Notes: generated by a model from the letters alone, not told the origin. Positions 30,444 to 40,399 are shown, counted from the first letter of the stretch. The stretch: DNA of 64,000 nt from Aliiroseovarius subalbicans (GCF_022678625.1 NZ_JALBYQ010000002.1:434001-498000); one strand, 5' to 3'. A program made the numbers and translations.

Positions 30444-32576
30444 TTACGGTTTGCGATCCAGGTTGCGGTGCCGTTTGAGGCTGGCCACGTCGCTGTCTGC
30501 TTCTAATATCAACATAACGGCATGCAGATGTTCAATATCTCGCAAATCTACATCGACGATCAGGCGATAGAAATCGGGTTTGCGGTCCATGAACCTCAGG
30601 TCCGAAATATTGGCGTTCTGTTCACCGATCAACGAACAAATCCGCCCCAACACACCCGCGTCGTTCGAAATGGTGATATCGAGGCTGACGGAATGCACCG
30701 CCGGGTGCTTGCCGGAATGCCATTGCAGATCAACCCAGCGTCCGCTGTCATCAGCCAACTCTTCCAAGGCCTGACAGTCGATCGTGTGGATCATCACGCC
30801 CTTGCCGCGATAGGTGATGCCGACAATGCGTTCGCCCGGCACCGGCTGGCAACATTGCGCGCGGTTGAAGGTCTGACCGGGTTCCAGCCCGACCACGGCG
30901 GCGGCCACGTCGATTTCATCCTCGACCGAAATTGCTTCGGGATACAGCGCGGAGACCACGTCGCGGGCGGTCAGCTCGGCGCTGCCCAGACGGGCCAGAA
31001 GTTCATCGGAATTGTCCAGCCGCAACTGCTTCGCCGCCGTCGAGAGCGCCTTGTCGGTCGCCTTGCGGCCCACGTGTTCAAACGCCACCCGTGCCAGTTC
31101 GCGACCCAGTTTCACATACCGCTCGCGGTCTTCTTCGCGCAAGGATTTGCGGATGGCGGCCTTGGCGCGGCCGGTCACCACGATGTCAATCCAGGTGGCC
31201 TGGGGCGATTGCCCCTCGGCGGTCATGATCTCGACCGACTGGCCGTTTTTCACACGGGTCCAAAGCGGCACGCGAATGCCATCGACCTTGGCGCCGACGC
31301 AGCTGTTGCCGATCCGCGTGTGGATCGCATAGGCGAAATCCAGCGGCGTCGCGCCGCGCGGCAGCTTCACCACCTCGCCCTTCGGGGTGAAGCAGAACAC
31401 CTGGTCGGAATACATTTCCAACTTCACGTGCTCCAGAAATTCGTCGTGGTCTTCGGCGGTTTCGAACCGCTCGGTCAGGGTCGCGATCCACTTGGCCGGG
31501 TCCACGGCAAAGGGGTTTTCCACCCGCACCCCGTCGCGATAGGACCAATGCGCAGCAACGCCGGCCTCGGCCACCTCGTGCATCTGACGGGTGCGGATTT
31601 GCACCTCGACCCGCTTGCCGTCACGCCCCGACACGGTTGTGTGGATCGAGCGATAGCCGTTCGATTTTGGCTGGCTGATGTAATCTTTGAACCGCCCCGG
31701 CACGGCGCGCCAACGCTGATGGATCGCCCCAAGCACGCGGTAGCAATCGGCCTCGTTCCGGGTGATGACGCGAAAGCCATAGGTGTCGGACAGGCGTGAA
31801 AAGCTTTGCTCTTTTTCCTGCATCTTGCGCCAGATCGAATAGGGCTTCTTGGCGCGGCCAAAGACCTCGGCCTCGATCCCGGTCTTTTCCATCTCGACCC
31901 GGATGTCGCTGGTGATCTTGTGGATCACATCGCCGCTTTCCTTTTGCAGGCGGATGAAGCGGCGGATGATCGATGTGCGGCCTTCGGGATTCAGAACGTG
32001 AAACGCCAGATCTTCCAGCTCTTCGCGCATCCATTGCATCCCCATACGCCCGGCCAGCGGGGCATAGATATCCATCGTCTCGCGCGATTTCTGTGCCTGC
32101 TTGTCCGGCCGCATCGCGCGGATCGTGCGCATGTTGTGCAACCGATCGGCCAGCTTCACCAGGATCACGCGCATGTCTTTGGACATCGCCATGAACAGTT
32201 TGCGGAAGTTTTCCGCCTGCTTGGTTTCAGAGGACGACAATTGCAGGTTCGTCAGCTTGGTAACCCCATCCACAAGCTCGGCCACTTCGGACGAAAACAT
32301 GTCGGTCACCGCGCCATAGGTCGACTTGGTGTCCTCAATCACGTCATGGAGCAGGGCTGTGATGATGGTTGCATCGTCCAGCTGCATTTCGGCCAGGATC
32401 ATCGCCACCGCGACCGGGTGGGTGAAATACTTTTCGCCGGAATGACGATACTGACCTTCGTGCATCGCGTCGCCATAGCGAAACGCGTCACGGATCATGT
32501 CACTGTTGGACTTCGGATTATAGGCGCGGACCTGGGCGACCAGTTCTTCGGGATCAAGCTCCAGGATGTCGCTCAT
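30444..32576 (-). CDS. spoT: Bifunctional (p)ppGpp synthetase/hydrolase (RSH)
   Basis: The 710-residue protein has an HD hydrolase domain (His53, HD at 77-78, ED at 81-82), a synthetase domain with QPKSNGYRSIHTTV and VEVQIRT, a TGS domain (VFCFTPKGEVVKLPRGATPLDFAY) and a C-terminal ACT domain (ISNDAGVLGRICSLIGEQNANI). Both active sites look intact, as expected for the usual single RSH of alphaproteobacteria. It makes and removes the stringent-response alarmone. It lies 31 nt downstream of rpoZ; omega is a known ppGpp-binding element on RNA polymerase. Confidence 0.95.
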   Translation of the reverse strand: MSDILELDPEELVAQVRAYNPKSNSDMIRDAFRYGDAMHEGQYRHSGEKYFTHPVAVAMILAEMQLDDATIITALLHDVIEDTKSTYGAVTDMFSSEVAELVDGVTKLTNLQLSSSETKQAENFRKLFMAMSKDMRVILVKLADRLHNMRTIRAMRPDKQAQKSRETMDIYAPLAGRMGMQWMREELEDLAFHVLNPEGRTSIIRRFIRLQKESGDVIHKITSDIRVEMEKTGIEAEVFGRAKKPYSIWRKMQEKEQSFSRLSDTYGFRVITRNEADCYRVLGAIHQRWRAVPGRFKDYISQPKSNGYRSIHTTVSGRDGKRVEVQIRTRQMHEVAEAGVAAHWSYRDGVRVENPFAVDPAKWIATLTERFETAEDHDEFLEHVKLEMYSDQVFCFTPKGEVVKLPRGATPLDFAYAIHTRIGNSCVGAKVDGIRVPLWTRVKNGQSVEIMTAEGQSPQATWIDIVVTGRAKAAIRKSLREEDRERYVKLGRELARVAFEHVGRKATDKALSTAAKQLRLDNSDELLARLGSAELTARDVVSALYPEAISVEDEIDVAAAVVGLEPGQTFNRAQCCQPVPGERIVGITYRGKGVMIHTIDCQALEELADDSGRWVDLQWHSGKHPAVHSVSLDITISNDAGVLGRICSLIGEQNANISDLRFMDRKPDFYRLIVDVDLRDIEHLHAVMLILEADSDVASLKRHRNLDRKP

Positions 32577-32607
32577 CAGGTCCGCCTTGCGGAGGCTTTG
32601 ACGCCTC

Positions 32608-32964
32608 TCAGCCCTGCCCTTGCGCTTCCATCAGCGCGCGCAGGAGTTTTTCTTCGGACATGTCGTCCTCGGCCGGCTTGTCGGCGGCCTCGGCCCCCAT
32701 CAGAAGCGCCATGCTGTCTTCTTCCGGCTCGTCCACCTCGATCTGGGTCTGGTGGCTTTCGATCATGCGCTCGCGCAGCTCATCCGCCGTCTGGGTCTCG
32801 TCCGCGATTTCACGCAGGGACACAACGGGGTTCTTGTCGTTGTCGCGGTCCACGGTGATTTCGGCACCGGCCGAAATCTCGCGGGCGCGATGCGACGCCA
32901 GCATTACCAGTTCAAACCGGTTCGGAACCTTGTCAACGCAATCTTCAACCGTCACGCGGGCCAT
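32608..32964 (-). CDS. rpoZ: RNA polymerase omega subunit
   Basis: The 118-residue protein starts [21 protein letters not shown], the omega signature, then [11 protein letters not shown]. The C-terminus is an acidic tail longer than in E. coli (91 residues), as is common in alphaproteobacteria. ATG 32964 (GGAG upstream) is preferred over one four codons earlier. Confidence 0.95.
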   Translation of the reverse strand: MARVTVEDCVDKVPNRFELVMLASHRAREISAGAEITVDRDNDKNPVVSLREIADETQTADELRERMIESHQTQIEVDEPEEDSMALLMGAEAADKPAEDDMSEEKLLRALMEAQGQG

Positions 32965-33054
32965 GGTCAGCTCCATCCTTCGAAGGGGGTGTGAAACGCC
33001 TATTTAGGGGGGCGACCCGCCAATGACAAGCGGATTCAGCGCCTCAACCCCCCG

Positions 33055-33645
33055 TCAAAGCGGCACAATGTCGGTTTTCTCGGCCTCTGGCAGGGCCTGG
33101 ACCATCTCGGCCACGGTTTGCCCCGATACGGGGTGGCGCCAATCGGGCGCGATGTCGGCAAGGGGAATCAGTACGAAACCCCGGTCCTGCAGTCGGGGGT
33201 GCGGCAGGATCAACTGCGTCGGCGCGCGGGTCTTTTGCACGTCAAGCGGCAGGTCGCGCCAGACGGCAAAAGTGGTCTGGTCGGGCCGCACCGCATCGCC
33301 GTAAGCCAGCAAATCCAGATCCAGTGGGCGCGCGCCCCAGCGCTCGTCCCGTTCGCGGCCGAAGTCGGCCTCGATCTCGTGCAGACGCGCCAACAGATCC
33401 TCTGGTCCCAGATCGGTCAGCACAGCGGCACAGGCGTTCACGAAATCCGGCCCCGCGCCGGGCGGAAAACAGGGGGTTTGGTAAAAGCGGCTACAGGCGC
33501 TGATTTCAACCCCTGACCCGGCCAGTGCATCCAGTGCGCGAGACAGCGTGGCCACCGGCCCACCTTGGGTAGAAGTGACGTTTCCACCCAACGCGATAAG
33601 CGCTTTTTTGCGCGTTTTCGAAGGGGGCGAGGGTTGCGGCACCAT
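33055..33645 (-). CDS. folK: 2-amino-4-hydroxy-6-hydroxymethyldihydropteridine diphosphokinase
   Basis: HPPK activates the pterin with ATP for folate synthesis. The 196-residue protein has the ALIALGGNV start, the YQTPCFPPGAGPDFVNACA pterin-binding stretch and the RWGARPLDLDLLAYGD signature with its paired aspartates. It lies 90 nt upstream of rpoZ and may head the same transcript. Divergent from the NYN gene. Confidence 0.95.
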   Translation of the reverse strand: MVPQPSPPSKTRKKALIALGGNVTSTQGGPVATLSRALDALAGSGVEISACSRFYQTPCFPPGAGPDFVNACAAVLTDLGPEDLLARLHEIEADFGRERDERWGARPLDLDLLAYGDAVRPDQTTFAVWRDLPLDVQKTRAPTQLILPHPRLQDRGFVLIPLADIAPDWRHPVSGQTVAEMVQALPEAEKTDIVPL

Positions 33646-33742
33646 GATTAATCCTTAGATTGCCCGGACCTTTCGTCGACGTATTGATCATTCCCTTACC
33701 ACTCACGACGATGTTCGGCGAAAGAATTCGGAAGGAATAATT

Positions 33743-34315
33743 ATGTTCTACAAAGACGAACGGCTTGCGCTGTTCATTGATGGATCGAACCTGTACGCGG
33801 CGGCGAAGTCGCTTGGTTTCGACATCGACTACAAGCTGCTGCGCGCCGAATTCATGCGCCGTGGCAAGCTCTTGCGCGCGTTCTACTACACCGCGTTGCT
33901 TGAGAACGACGACTATTCGCCGATCCGTCCATTGGTCGACTGGCTGCACTACAACGGGTTCTCCATGGTCACCAAACCGGCCAAGGAATACACGGATTCA
34001 ATGGGGCGCCGGAAAGTCAAAGGCAACATGGACATCGAGCTGACTGTCGATGCCCTGGAACTTGCCGCCCATGTGGATCACATCGTGCTGTTCTCGGGCG
34101 ATGGCGACTTCCGCCCATTGGTGGCTGCGCTGCAACGCAAAGGTGTGCGCGTTTCGGTCGTGTCCACAATCCGGTCACAACCGCCGATGATCGCGGACGA
34201 ACTGCGCCGCCAGGCCGACAATTTCATCGAGCTGGATGAGCTGAAAGACGTGATCGGGCACCCGCCGCGGGAACCGCGCGAGTTTGAGCGCGAAGATGTA
34301 AGCGACGAAGACTGA
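33743..34315 (+). CDS. NYN-domain protein (LabA/DUF88 family)
   Basis: The 190-residue protein has the PIN-like NYN fold: first acidic motif [15 protein letters not shown] (Asp14), middle segment [15 protein letters not shown] and the third acidic cluster [13 protein letters not shown]. All the acidic residues for a metal-dependent RNase site are present. LabA relatives have roles in RNA metabolism and, in cyanobacteria, clock output. The ribosome site is GGAAGGA. A strong terminator follows, so it is monocistronic. Confidence 0.9.
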   Translation: MFYKDERLALFIDGSNLYAAAKSLGFDIDYKLLRAEFMRRGKLLRAFYYTALLENDDYSPIRPLVDWLHYNGFSMVTKPAKEYTDSMGRRKVKGNMDIELTVDALELAAHVDHIVLFSGDGDFRPLVAALQRKGVRVSVVSTIRSQPPMIADELRRQADNFIELDELKDVIGHPPREPREFEREDVSDED

Positions 34316-34326
34316 CGACACAGGAC

Positions 34327-34356
34327 AAGCCGGGGTTCACTCACCCCGGCTTTTCC
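34327..34356 (+). terminator. Intrinsic terminator after the NYN gene
   Basis: A perfect 9-bp stem (34327-34335 with 34344-34352) with an 8-nt loop is followed by a short T run. Confidence 0.88.
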
Positions 34357-34404
34357 ATATGGACCCCGCCAGCTTCCCCACGCTATCTGTGGGCCGTTGA
34401 ACAA

Positions 34405-35367
34405 ATGGCGGATGCGATGACCAAGCCCCCCCTGACCCTGTATCTGGCGGCCCCGAACGGGTTCTGCGCCGGCGTGGACCGCGCGATCAAGATCGTCGAG
34501 ATGGCGATCGAGAAATGGGGCGCGCCGATCTATGTGCGCCACGAAATCGTGCACAACAAATTCGTGGTGGATGCCCTGCGCGAAAAGGGCGCGGTGTTTG
34601 TCGAGGAGTTGGACGAGGCGCCAACCGATCGCCCGGTGATCTTCTCGGCGCATGGCGTGGCCAAGGCGGTGCCGGCCGAGGCTGAGCGGCGCAACATGGT
34701 CTATGTCGACGCCACCTGCCCGTTGGTTTCAAAGGTGCATATCGAGGCCGAGCGACACCATGAGAACGGGTTGCAGATGATCATGATTGGGCATGAGGGC
34801 CACCCGGAAACCATCGGTACAATGGGGCAATTGCCCGATGGCGAGGTTCTGCTGGTCGAAACGCCCGAGGACGTGGCGCAGCTGCGCCCGCGCGACCCCG
34901 CGCGGCTGGCCTATATCACCCAGACCACCCTGTCGGTGGATGACACGGCGGGGATCGTTGCGGCTTTGAAAGCGCGCTTTCCCGCCATCGTCGGGCCGCA
35001 CAAGGAAGACATCTGTTACGCCACAACCAACCGGCAGGAGGCCGTGAAGGCCGTCGCGCCGAAAGTGCAGGCGCTGCTGGTCATCGGCGCGCCGAACTCG
35101 TCAAACTCGCGCCGTCTTGTCGAAGTGGCCCGCGCGGCGGGCTGTGATTATGCGATGCTGGTGCAACGCGCCACCGACATCGACTGGCGCGCGTTGGAAG
35201 GCGTGGGCGCGGTGGGTCTGACCGCCGGTGCCTCGGCGCCGCAGGTTCTGGTCGACGAGGTGATCGACGCCTTCCGCAACCGGTTCGACGTGGCGCTAGA
35301 GCTTGTCGAAACCGCGCAGGAAAACATCGAATTCAAAGTGCCCCGCGTGCTGAGAGACGCCTCATGA
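34405..35367 (+). CDS. ispH: 4-hydroxy-3-methylbut-2-enyl diphosphate reductase
   Basis: IspH is the last step of the non-mevalonate isoprenoid pathway, reducing HMBPP to IPP and DMAPP. The three [4Fe-4S] cysteines are Cys21 (NGFCAG), Cys105 (DATCPLV) and Cys204 ([11 protein letters not shown]); the NSSNSRRL substrate loop is present. The 320-residue length is normal. An alternative start ATG 34417 lies four codons in. It overlaps the following methyltransferase by 4 nt. Confidence 0.96.
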   Translation: MADAMTKPPLTLYLAAPNGFCAGVDRAIKIVEMAIEKWGAPIYVRHEIVHNKFVVDALREKGAVFVEELDEAPTDRPVIFSAHGVAKAVPAEAERRNMVYVDATCPLVSKVHIEAERHHENGLQMIMIGHEGHPETIGTMGQLPDGEVLLVETPEDVAQLRPRDPARLAYITQTTLSVDDTAGIVAALKARFPAIVGPHKEDICYATTNRQEAVKAVAPKVQALLVIGAPNSSNSRRLVEVARAAGCDYAMLVQRATDIDWRALEGVGAVGLTAGASAPQVLVDEVIDAFRNRFDVALELVETAQENIEFKVPRVLRDAS

Positions 35368-35951
35368 GCCACGACGCAAAGACGCTTTCCGTTTATGACG
35401 CCAAGGCGCAGGACTACGCCAGAATGGTCGGAGAGGACGACACGCCGGGCCTTGAGGCGTTCGTGAGTGCGCTGCCGGAAAACGCCACGGTGCTCGACCT
35501 GGGCTGTGGCCCCGGCCATTGCGCGTTGGTGTTTCAAGCCGCGGGCGTGACGGTCGATGCGGTGGATGGATCACAGGCGATGGTGGACCATGCCCGCGCC
35601 CAGGGCGTGCCCGCCCGCCTGGCACGGTTCGAGGAAATCGACGCCGAGGATGGCTATGACGGCATTTGGGCCAACTTCAGCCTGTTGCACGCGCCGAAAT
35701 CCGCCCTGCCTGGCATTCTTTCTGACCTGTATCGCGCGATCCGCTCTGGCGGGGTTTTTCACATCGGCACGAAACTGGGGGACGGCGAAGCCCGCGATAA
35801 AATCGGCCGCTTCTATGCTTATTATAAAGAGGAGGAGCTGGTGCAGCTTCTGACACACGCTGGGTTCACGCCCTTTGCCACTCAAACCGGGGCGGGCACC
35901 GGGCTGGACGGCTCGGTCTCCGACTGGATCGTGGTGCGTGCCCATGGCTGA
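35364..35951 (+). CDS. Class I SAM-dependent methyltransferase
   Basis: The 195-residue protein has the SAM-binding motif [14 protein letters not shown] (43-55), motif II around [16 protein letters not shown] and a post-motif NFSLLHAPK. It belongs to the broad Methyltransf_11/25 group and the substrate cannot be inferred. It overlaps ispH by 4 nt and rnhA by 8 nt, so the three are cotranslated. Confidence 0.88.
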   Translation: MSHDAKTLSVYDAKAQDYARMVGEDDTPGLEAFVSALPENATVLDLGCGPGHCALVFQAAGVTVDAVDGSQAMVDHARAQGVPARLARFEEIDAEDGYDGIWANFSLLHAPKSALPGILSDLYRAIRSGGVFHIGTKLGDGEARDKIGRFYAYYKEEELVQLLTHAGFTPFATQTGAGTGLDGSVSDWIVVRAHG

Positions 35952-36399
35952 GTTCTTTGCCTATACTGACGGGGCCTGTTCCGGCAATCCGGGGCCGGGC
36001 GGCTGGGGCGCGCTGCTTCAGGCCAAGGAAGGCGGCAAGCTGGTCAAGGAACGCGCCCTGAAGGGCGGCGATGGCGAGACCACGAACAACCGGATGGAGC
36101 TTCTGGCCGCGATCAACGCGCTGGAGACGCTGGGCAAACCCTGTGCGATCACGGTGATCACCGACAGCCAGTATGTGAAGAACGGCGTGACCGGATGGAT
36201 CCACGGCTGGAAACGCAACGGGTGGAAGACCTCGGCGAAAAAGCCGGTGAAAAACGCGGATCTGTGGGTGCGGCTGGATGAGGCGCAGGCGCGTCACGCG
36301 GTGACCTGGGAATGGGTCAAGGGCCACGCAGGCCACCCGGAAAACGAGCGCGCGGACGAATTGGCGCGCGAAGGCATGGCGCCGTTCAAGAAGGGTTGA
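35944..36399 (+). CDS. rnhA: Ribonuclease HI
   Basis: The enzyme degrades RNA in RNA-DNA hybrids. The 151-residue protein has all four acidic catalytic residues: Asp9 ([11 protein letters not shown]), Glu52 (NNRMELL), Asp74 (ITDSQYV) and Asp138 (ERADEL). The start ATG 35944 overlaps the methyltransferase end by 8 nt. The end lies 6 nt from the convergent GlsB-like gene. Confidence 0.96.
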   Translation: MAEFFAYTDGACSGNPGPGGWGALLQAKEGGKLVKERALKGGDGETTNNRMELLAAINALETLGKPCAITVITDSQYVKNGVTGWIHGWKRNGWKTSAKKPVKNADLWVRLDEAQARHAVTWEWVKGHAGHPENERADELAREGMAPFKKG

Positions 36400-36405
36400 G
36401 CGGGC

Positions 36406-36639
36406 CTATTTGATGTAGGTCTGCCAGGCCCAGATCAGAAACACTGCCCCCAACAGCGCGCCGACAAAGCCGAAGGCCATGCCGGTCAACGTCAACAGGA
36501 AGCGCAACAGCAGCCCGCCGATCAAGGCGCCCAGCACGCCAATGGCGATGGTGGTCGGCACGTTGGCATCAATATCCATGATCCGTGTGGCCAAAAACCC
36601 GGCAGCCGCGCCGATGATGATGAGAAGCATGATAGGCAT
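36406..36639 (-). CDS. GlsB/YeaQ/YmgE-type small membrane protein
   Basis: The 77-residue protein has three hydrophobic helices (about 3-17, 28-48, 53-72) with the glycine pattern IGVLGALIGGLLLR of the transglycosylase-associated (GlsB/YeaQ) family. Family members are stress-related inner-membrane proteins of unknown mechanism. Its ATG directly follows a small hairpin whose 3' arm holds the only G-rich ribosome-site candidate. Confidence 0.85.
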   Translation of the reverse strand: MPIMLLIIIGAAAGFLATRIMDIDANVPTTIAIGVLGALIGGLLLRFLLTLTGMAFGFVGALLGAVFLIWAWQTYIK

Positions 36640-36659
36640 AACCCCAATATGGGGTTTTT
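36640..36659. promoter_or_regulatory. Hairpin abutting the glsB-like start codon
   Basis: A 6-bp stem, AACCCC/GGGGTT (36640-36645 with 36651-36656), has loop AATAT. Read on the plus strand it has the form of a weak intrinsic terminator with TTTTT. Read on the minus strand, its GGGGTT arm is immediately 5' of the small membrane protein's ATG and would hide the ribosome site when folded. Confidence 0.45.
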
Positions 36660-36675
36660 CGCGCGAATGTGAAGC

Positions 36676-37575
36676 CTAGCTGACGCGATCTGGCATTTCG
36701 AACCCGCGCAGGAAGTCCTGGGCCTGCATCGCGCGTTTACCGGGGCGTTGCGCGCTCAGAACCTCAACCGCGCCGTCACCGCAGGCGATCACCAGCCCGT
36801 GCAGCACCTGCCCCGGGGTGCCCTGCCCGTCGGCCAGACGGCTGGTCAAAAGCTTCACCTGCTCGCCGCCAATGTCGCATTTCGCGCCGGGGAACGGCGA
36901 CAGGCCGCGGATCAGCCGGTCAACCTCGACCGCCGGACGGGTCCAGTCGATCCGCGCCTCGGTCTTGTCAATTTTCTGCGCATAGGTCACGCCGTCGTCG
37001 GGTTGGGCTACGGGGGTCAGGCTATCCAGCTGGCCCAGCGCCTGAACGATCAGACGCGCGCCCACCGCGCTCAGCCGGTCGTGCAACTGTGCGGTCGTTT
37101 CTTCGACCCCAATCTCAAGCGCATCGCGCAGCAGCACCGGGCCGGTGTCCAGACCGGCGTCCATCTGCATGATGCAGATCCCGGTTTCCGCATCCCCCGA
37201 CAGGATCGCGCGATGGATCGGCGCGGCCCCGCGCCAGCGCGGCAACAGGGATGCGTGGATGTTCAGACAGCCGCGCGCGGGGGCGTCCAGGATGGCCTGC
37301 GGCAGGATAAGCCCATAAGCCACAACCACACCGATATCGGCGCCAAGGGCTGCGAACTCGGCTTGTGCTTCCGCGGTGCGAAGGGACACGGGGTGGCGCA
37401 CCTCCAGACCAAGCTCCAAGGCGCGGGCATGGACCGGGGTCGGGCGGTCCTTCTTGCCGCGTCCCGCGGGGCGCGGCGGCTGGCAATAGACCGCGACGAT
37501 TTCGTGACCGGCGGCGACCAGCGCCTCAAGAACCGGAACGGAAAATTCTGGCGTGCCCATGAACACAACTTTCAT
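36676..37575 (-). CDS. fmt: Methionyl-tRNA formyltransferase
   Basis: Fmt formylates initiator Met-tRNA. The 299-residue protein has the N-terminal [19 protein letters not shown] strand, the catalytic [13 protein letters not shown] motif (Asn and His), and a DTGPVLL segment, followed by the C-terminal OB domain. It overlaps the def-like gene by 4 nt, giving the operon def, def-like, fmt: the enzymes adding and removing the formyl group are made together. Confidence 0.95.
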   Translation of the reverse strand: MKVVFMGTPEFSVPVLEALVAAGHEIVAVYCQPPRPAGRGKKDRPTPVHARALELGLEVRHPVSLRTAEAQAEFAALGADIGVVVAYGLILPQAILDAPARGCLNIHASLLPRWRGAAPIHRAILSGDAETGICIMQMDAGLDTGPVLLRDALEIGVEETTAQLHDRLSAVGARLIVQALGQLDSLTPVAQPDDGVTYAQKIDKTEARIDWTRPAVEVDRLIRGLSPFPGAKCDIGGEQVKLLTSRLADGQGTPGQVLHGLVIACGDGAVEVLSAQRPGKRAMQAQDFLRGFEMPDRVS

Positions 37576-38069
37576 CGCGCCAGTTTCCTTGCCTTTTTCA
37601 ACAGCATGTCGCGGCGGGTTTTCGACAGGTTGTCGAAATACATCCGCCCGTTCAAATGGTCGATCTGGTGCTGCACCGAGGTGGCCCAGATGCCGACGAA
37701 ATCCTTGCGGTCGATCACGCCCTGATCATTGAGAAACCGCACCGTCACCGCGCGCGGGCGTTTGAAGCCCGCAGACAGGCCGGGCAGGTTCGGGCTGGCC
37801 TCTTCGTGCTCGCGAAACTCGATCGAGCTGTGCAGGATTTCGGGGTTCGCCATGCGCACCGCTTTCCCGCGTTCCTCCGAGGCATCGACCACGGCCAGGC
37901 GCAGCATGATGCCAAGCTGCGGCGCAGCAAGGCCCACGCCGGGCATGGCGTCCATCGCCTCGATCATCTCATCCCAGATGGTGCGAATGTCATCGGTGAT
38001 TTCCGTCACCGGTTCGGCCGCCGTGCGCAGCCGCTTGTCGGGCCACATGACAAAGGGACGGTGGGTCAC
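37572..38069 (-). CDS. Degenerate peptide-deformylase-like protein
   Basis: The 165-residue protein aligns end to end with peptide deformylase, and motif 1 is intact (GVGLAAPQ, 44-51). Motif 2, normally EGCLS with the metal-binding Cys, reads EASPN (90-94) with Ser92 at the Cys position. Motif 3, normally HEIDH, reads HQIDH (134-138), so the catalytic Glu is Gln135. Both histidine ligands remain. It is probably not an active deformylase, though it may still bind ribosomes or formyl-peptides. It lies between the canonical def and fmt, overlapping each by 4 nt. Confidence 0.85.
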   Translation of the reverse strand: MTHRPFVMWPDKRLRTAAEPVTEITDDIRTIWDEMIEAMDAMPGVGLAAPQLGIMLRLAVVDASEERGKAVRMANPEILHSSIEFREHEEASPNLPGLSAGFKRPRAVTVRFLNDQGVIDRKDFVGIWATSVQHQIDHLNGRMYFDNLSKTRRDMLLKKARKLAR

Positions 38070-38587
38070 AGCCGGGCCCGTTCGCGTTTCAGCTTCTGCA
38101 TCCGGCGGGTGATCATCTGGCGCTTCAGCGGTTTGAGGTAGTCGATGAACAGCTTGCCATCCAAATGGTCAATCTCGTGCTGCACACAGGTCGCCCAGAG
38201 CCCGTCAAAGTCACGCTCTTGCTCGTTCCCGTCGCGGTCCAGCCAGCGCACGCCGACCTCGGCGGGGCGGGTGACTTCGGCGTATTGTTCGGGGATCGAC
38301 AGGCAGCCTTCCTCATACACGCTGGTGTCATCCGAGCTGCGAATGATTTCCGGGTTAAACATGACCAAGGGCTGCGGCGCGGCGCCTTCCTCCTTCACGC
38401 AATCCAGCACGATCAGGCGTTGGATCACACCGATCTGTGGCGCGGCCAGGCCAATGCCCGGCGCGTCATACATGGTTTCCAGCATGTCATCGGCCAGCAC
38501 GCGCAACTCGTCCGACAGGTCGGGCACGGCGTCGCAGACCTTTTTCAGGCGCGGGTCGGGGTGGATCAGGATCGGTCGAATGCTCAT
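38066..38587 (-). CDS. def: Peptide deformylase
   Basis: Def removes the formyl group from nascent N-terminal methionine. In the 173-residue protein all three motifs are canonical: GIGLAAPQ (44-51), EGCLSIPE with Cys95, and HEIDH with His137, Glu138 and His141. The start at 38587 (MSIRPILIHPDPRL) is chosen over two ATGs at 38593 and 38596 from family N-termini; no strong ribosome site is visible. First gene of the def, def-like, fmt operon. Confidence 0.94.
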   Translation of the reverse strand: MSIRPILIHPDPRLKKVCDAVPDLSDELRVLADDMLETMYDAPGIGLAAPQIGVIQRLIVLDCVKEEGAAPQPLVMFNPEIIRSSDDTSVYEEGCLSIPEQYAEVTRPAEVGVRWLDRDGNEQERDFDGLWATCVQHEIDHLDGKLFIDYLKPLKRQMITRRMQKLKRERARL

Positions 38588-38683
38588 GCCCATCATTTAG
38601 GGGATGCGCCCGCGCTTCGCAATCTCCCTTGCGCACAAGCGAAAGCCCGTTAGCTTGGCGCAGGAACACAAACGGAGAGCCCC

Positions 38684-39853
38684 ATGAATTTCGACGAGGA
38701 CATCGACCGCTTCGGCACACATTCCGTGAAATGGGACATGATGGAGAAGATCTATGGCGTGCCTGCCAAGGATGGCATCTCCATGTGGGTCGCCGACATG
38801 GATTTCCGCCCCCCCGCCTGCGTGCAGGACGCGTTGCAGGGCATGCTGGACCACGGCGTTTACGGCTATTACGGCGACGACGACGCGTATCGCAATGCGA
38901 TCTGCTGGTGGATGGAAAACCGCCATGGCTGGAAGGTCGATCCAGCCGCGATCTTCACCACGCATGGTCTGGTGAACGGAACCGGCATGTGCATCGACGC
39001 CTATACCCGGCCTGGGGATGGCGTTGTGCTGTTCACCCCCGTCTATCACGCGTTTGCCCGCGTGATCGAAGCCGCCGGGCGTCAGGTGGTGGAAATGCCG
39101 CTGGTCAACACCGCGGGCCGGTATGAATATGATTTCGACGCCTATGATGCGGCGATGACGGGGAATGAGAAACTGGTCATCCTGTGTTCGCCGCACAACC
39201 CCGGTGGCCGTGTCTGGACCAAGGGTGAGCTTCAGGGCGTTGCGGATTTCGCCAAGCGGCACGACCTGATCCTGGTGTCGGACGAAATCCACCATGACCT
39301 GGTGATGCCCGGCGCGGCGCATATTCCCATGACGGCGATCGACGGGATCGAGGACCGGCTGGTGATGATGACCGCCACGACCAAGACCTTCAACATTGCA
39401 GGCAGCCATTCGGGCAACGTGATCATCCCCGATGAGACCCTGCGCGCCGCGTTCGCCAAACGCATGGCGGCGCTGGGCCTGTCACCCAATTCCTTCGGGC
39501 TTTACATGGCCGAGGCTGCTTACTCCCCCGAAGGTGCTGCCTGGGTGGACGAATTGGTCACCTATCTGGACGGCAACCGGCGCTTGTTTGACGACGGGAT
39601 CAACGCCATTCCCGGCCTTGCCTCGATGCCGCTTGAGGCGACGTATCTTGCCTGGGTCGATTTTGCCGCGACCGGCATGACGCGTGAGGAGTTCACCCGA
39701 CGGACCGAGCGGGACGCGCGCATTGCGGCCAACCACGGGCCGACGTTCGGGTCAGGCGGCGACAGCTTCCTGCGGTTCAACCTGGCCACACCGCGTGCGC
39801 GGGTGGTCGAAGCGGTCGAGCGGATGCAGAAGGCCTTCGCCGATCTGCAATGA
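38684..39853 (+). CDS. PatB/MalY-type cysteine-S-conjugate beta-lyase
   Basis: The 389-residue PLP enzyme has fold-type I aminotransferase architecture, with SPHNPGGRVW, SDEIHHDLV and the PLP lysine Lys234 in TATTKTFNIAG. The N-terminal pattern FGTHSVKWD and VADMDF marks the MalY/PatB C-S lyase subgroup, which cleaves cystathionine or cysteine S-conjugates. Overlaps the L,D-transpeptidase gene by 4 nt; the reason for that pairing is unclear. Confidence 0.9.
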   Translation: MNFDEDIDRFGTHSVKWDMMEKIYGVPAKDGISMWVADMDFRPPACVQDALQGMLDHGVYGYYGDDDAYRNAICWWMENRHGWKVDPAAIFTTHGLVNGTGMCIDAYTRPGDGVVLFTPVYHAFARVIEAAGRQVVEMPLVNTAGRYEYDFDAYDAAMTGNEKLVILCSPHNPGGRVWTKGELQGVADFAKRHDLILVSDEIHHDLVMPGAAHIPMTAIDGIEDRLVMMTATTKTFNIAGSHSGNVIIPDETLRAAFAKRMAALGLSPNSFGLYMAEAAYSPEGAAWVDELVTYLDGNRRLFDDGINAIPGLASMPLEATYLAWVDFAATGMTREEFTRRTERDARIAANHGPTFGSGGDSFLRFNLATPRARVVEAVERMQKAFADLQ

Positions 39854-40389
39854 GACGGCTGGCGCGGGTCTTTTCCGCGCTGACCTTTCTGGTGCTGGTG
39901 GCGGCGGTCGCGGTCTTTCTGTGGGACCGCACCGCGCCAGTCACGCCGCCACCCTTGGCCCCGCTGGCAGGGCAGATCGACCGTATCCTGATCGAGAAAT
40001 CCGCCCGCCGCCTGACTGTGTATCGGGACGACGAGGCGCTGCGCAGCTACCGCATCGCGCTGGGGTTCGCGCCCGAGGGCGACAAGGTGCAGGAAGGCGA
40101 CGGAAAGACGCCCGAAGGCCGCTTCACGATCACCCGCCGCAACCCGCAAAGCGCCTATCACCTGTCGCTTGGCATCGATTATCCGCAGGCCGAGGACCGT
40201 GCGCAGGCAAGGGCGGCGGGGGTCAGTCCGGGCGGGGACATCTTCATTCACGGGCAACCCAACGGGCTGGGGCGGATCGGGGCGATCCCCTATGACTGGA
40301 CCGCCGGTTGCATTGCCGTATCGGACGCTGAAATCGAAGAGTTGTGGCGGATCACGCCAAACGGCACGCGGGTGGATATCCAGCCCTGA
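39850..40389 (+). CDS. L,D-transpeptidase (YkuD) family protein
   Basis: The 179-residue protein has an N-terminal membrane or signal segment (about 7-25) and a YkuD domain with His134 in FIHGQPNG and the catalytic Cys154 in DWTAGCIAVSD. Such enzymes cross-link or attach peptidoglycan peptides in the periplasm. The usual SxGC is AGC here. It overlaps the C-S lyase gene by 4 nt. Confidence 0.88.
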   Translation: MRRLARVFSALTFLVLVAAVAVFLWDRTAPVTPPPLAPLAGQIDRILIEKSARRLTVYRDDEALRSYRIALGFAPEGDKVQEGDGKTPEGRFTITRRNPQSAYHLSLGIDYPQAEDRAQARAAGVSPGGDIFIHGQPNGLGRIGAIPYDWTAGCIAVSDAEIEELWRITPNGTRVDIQP

Positions 40390-40399
40390 GTTTTGCGCC

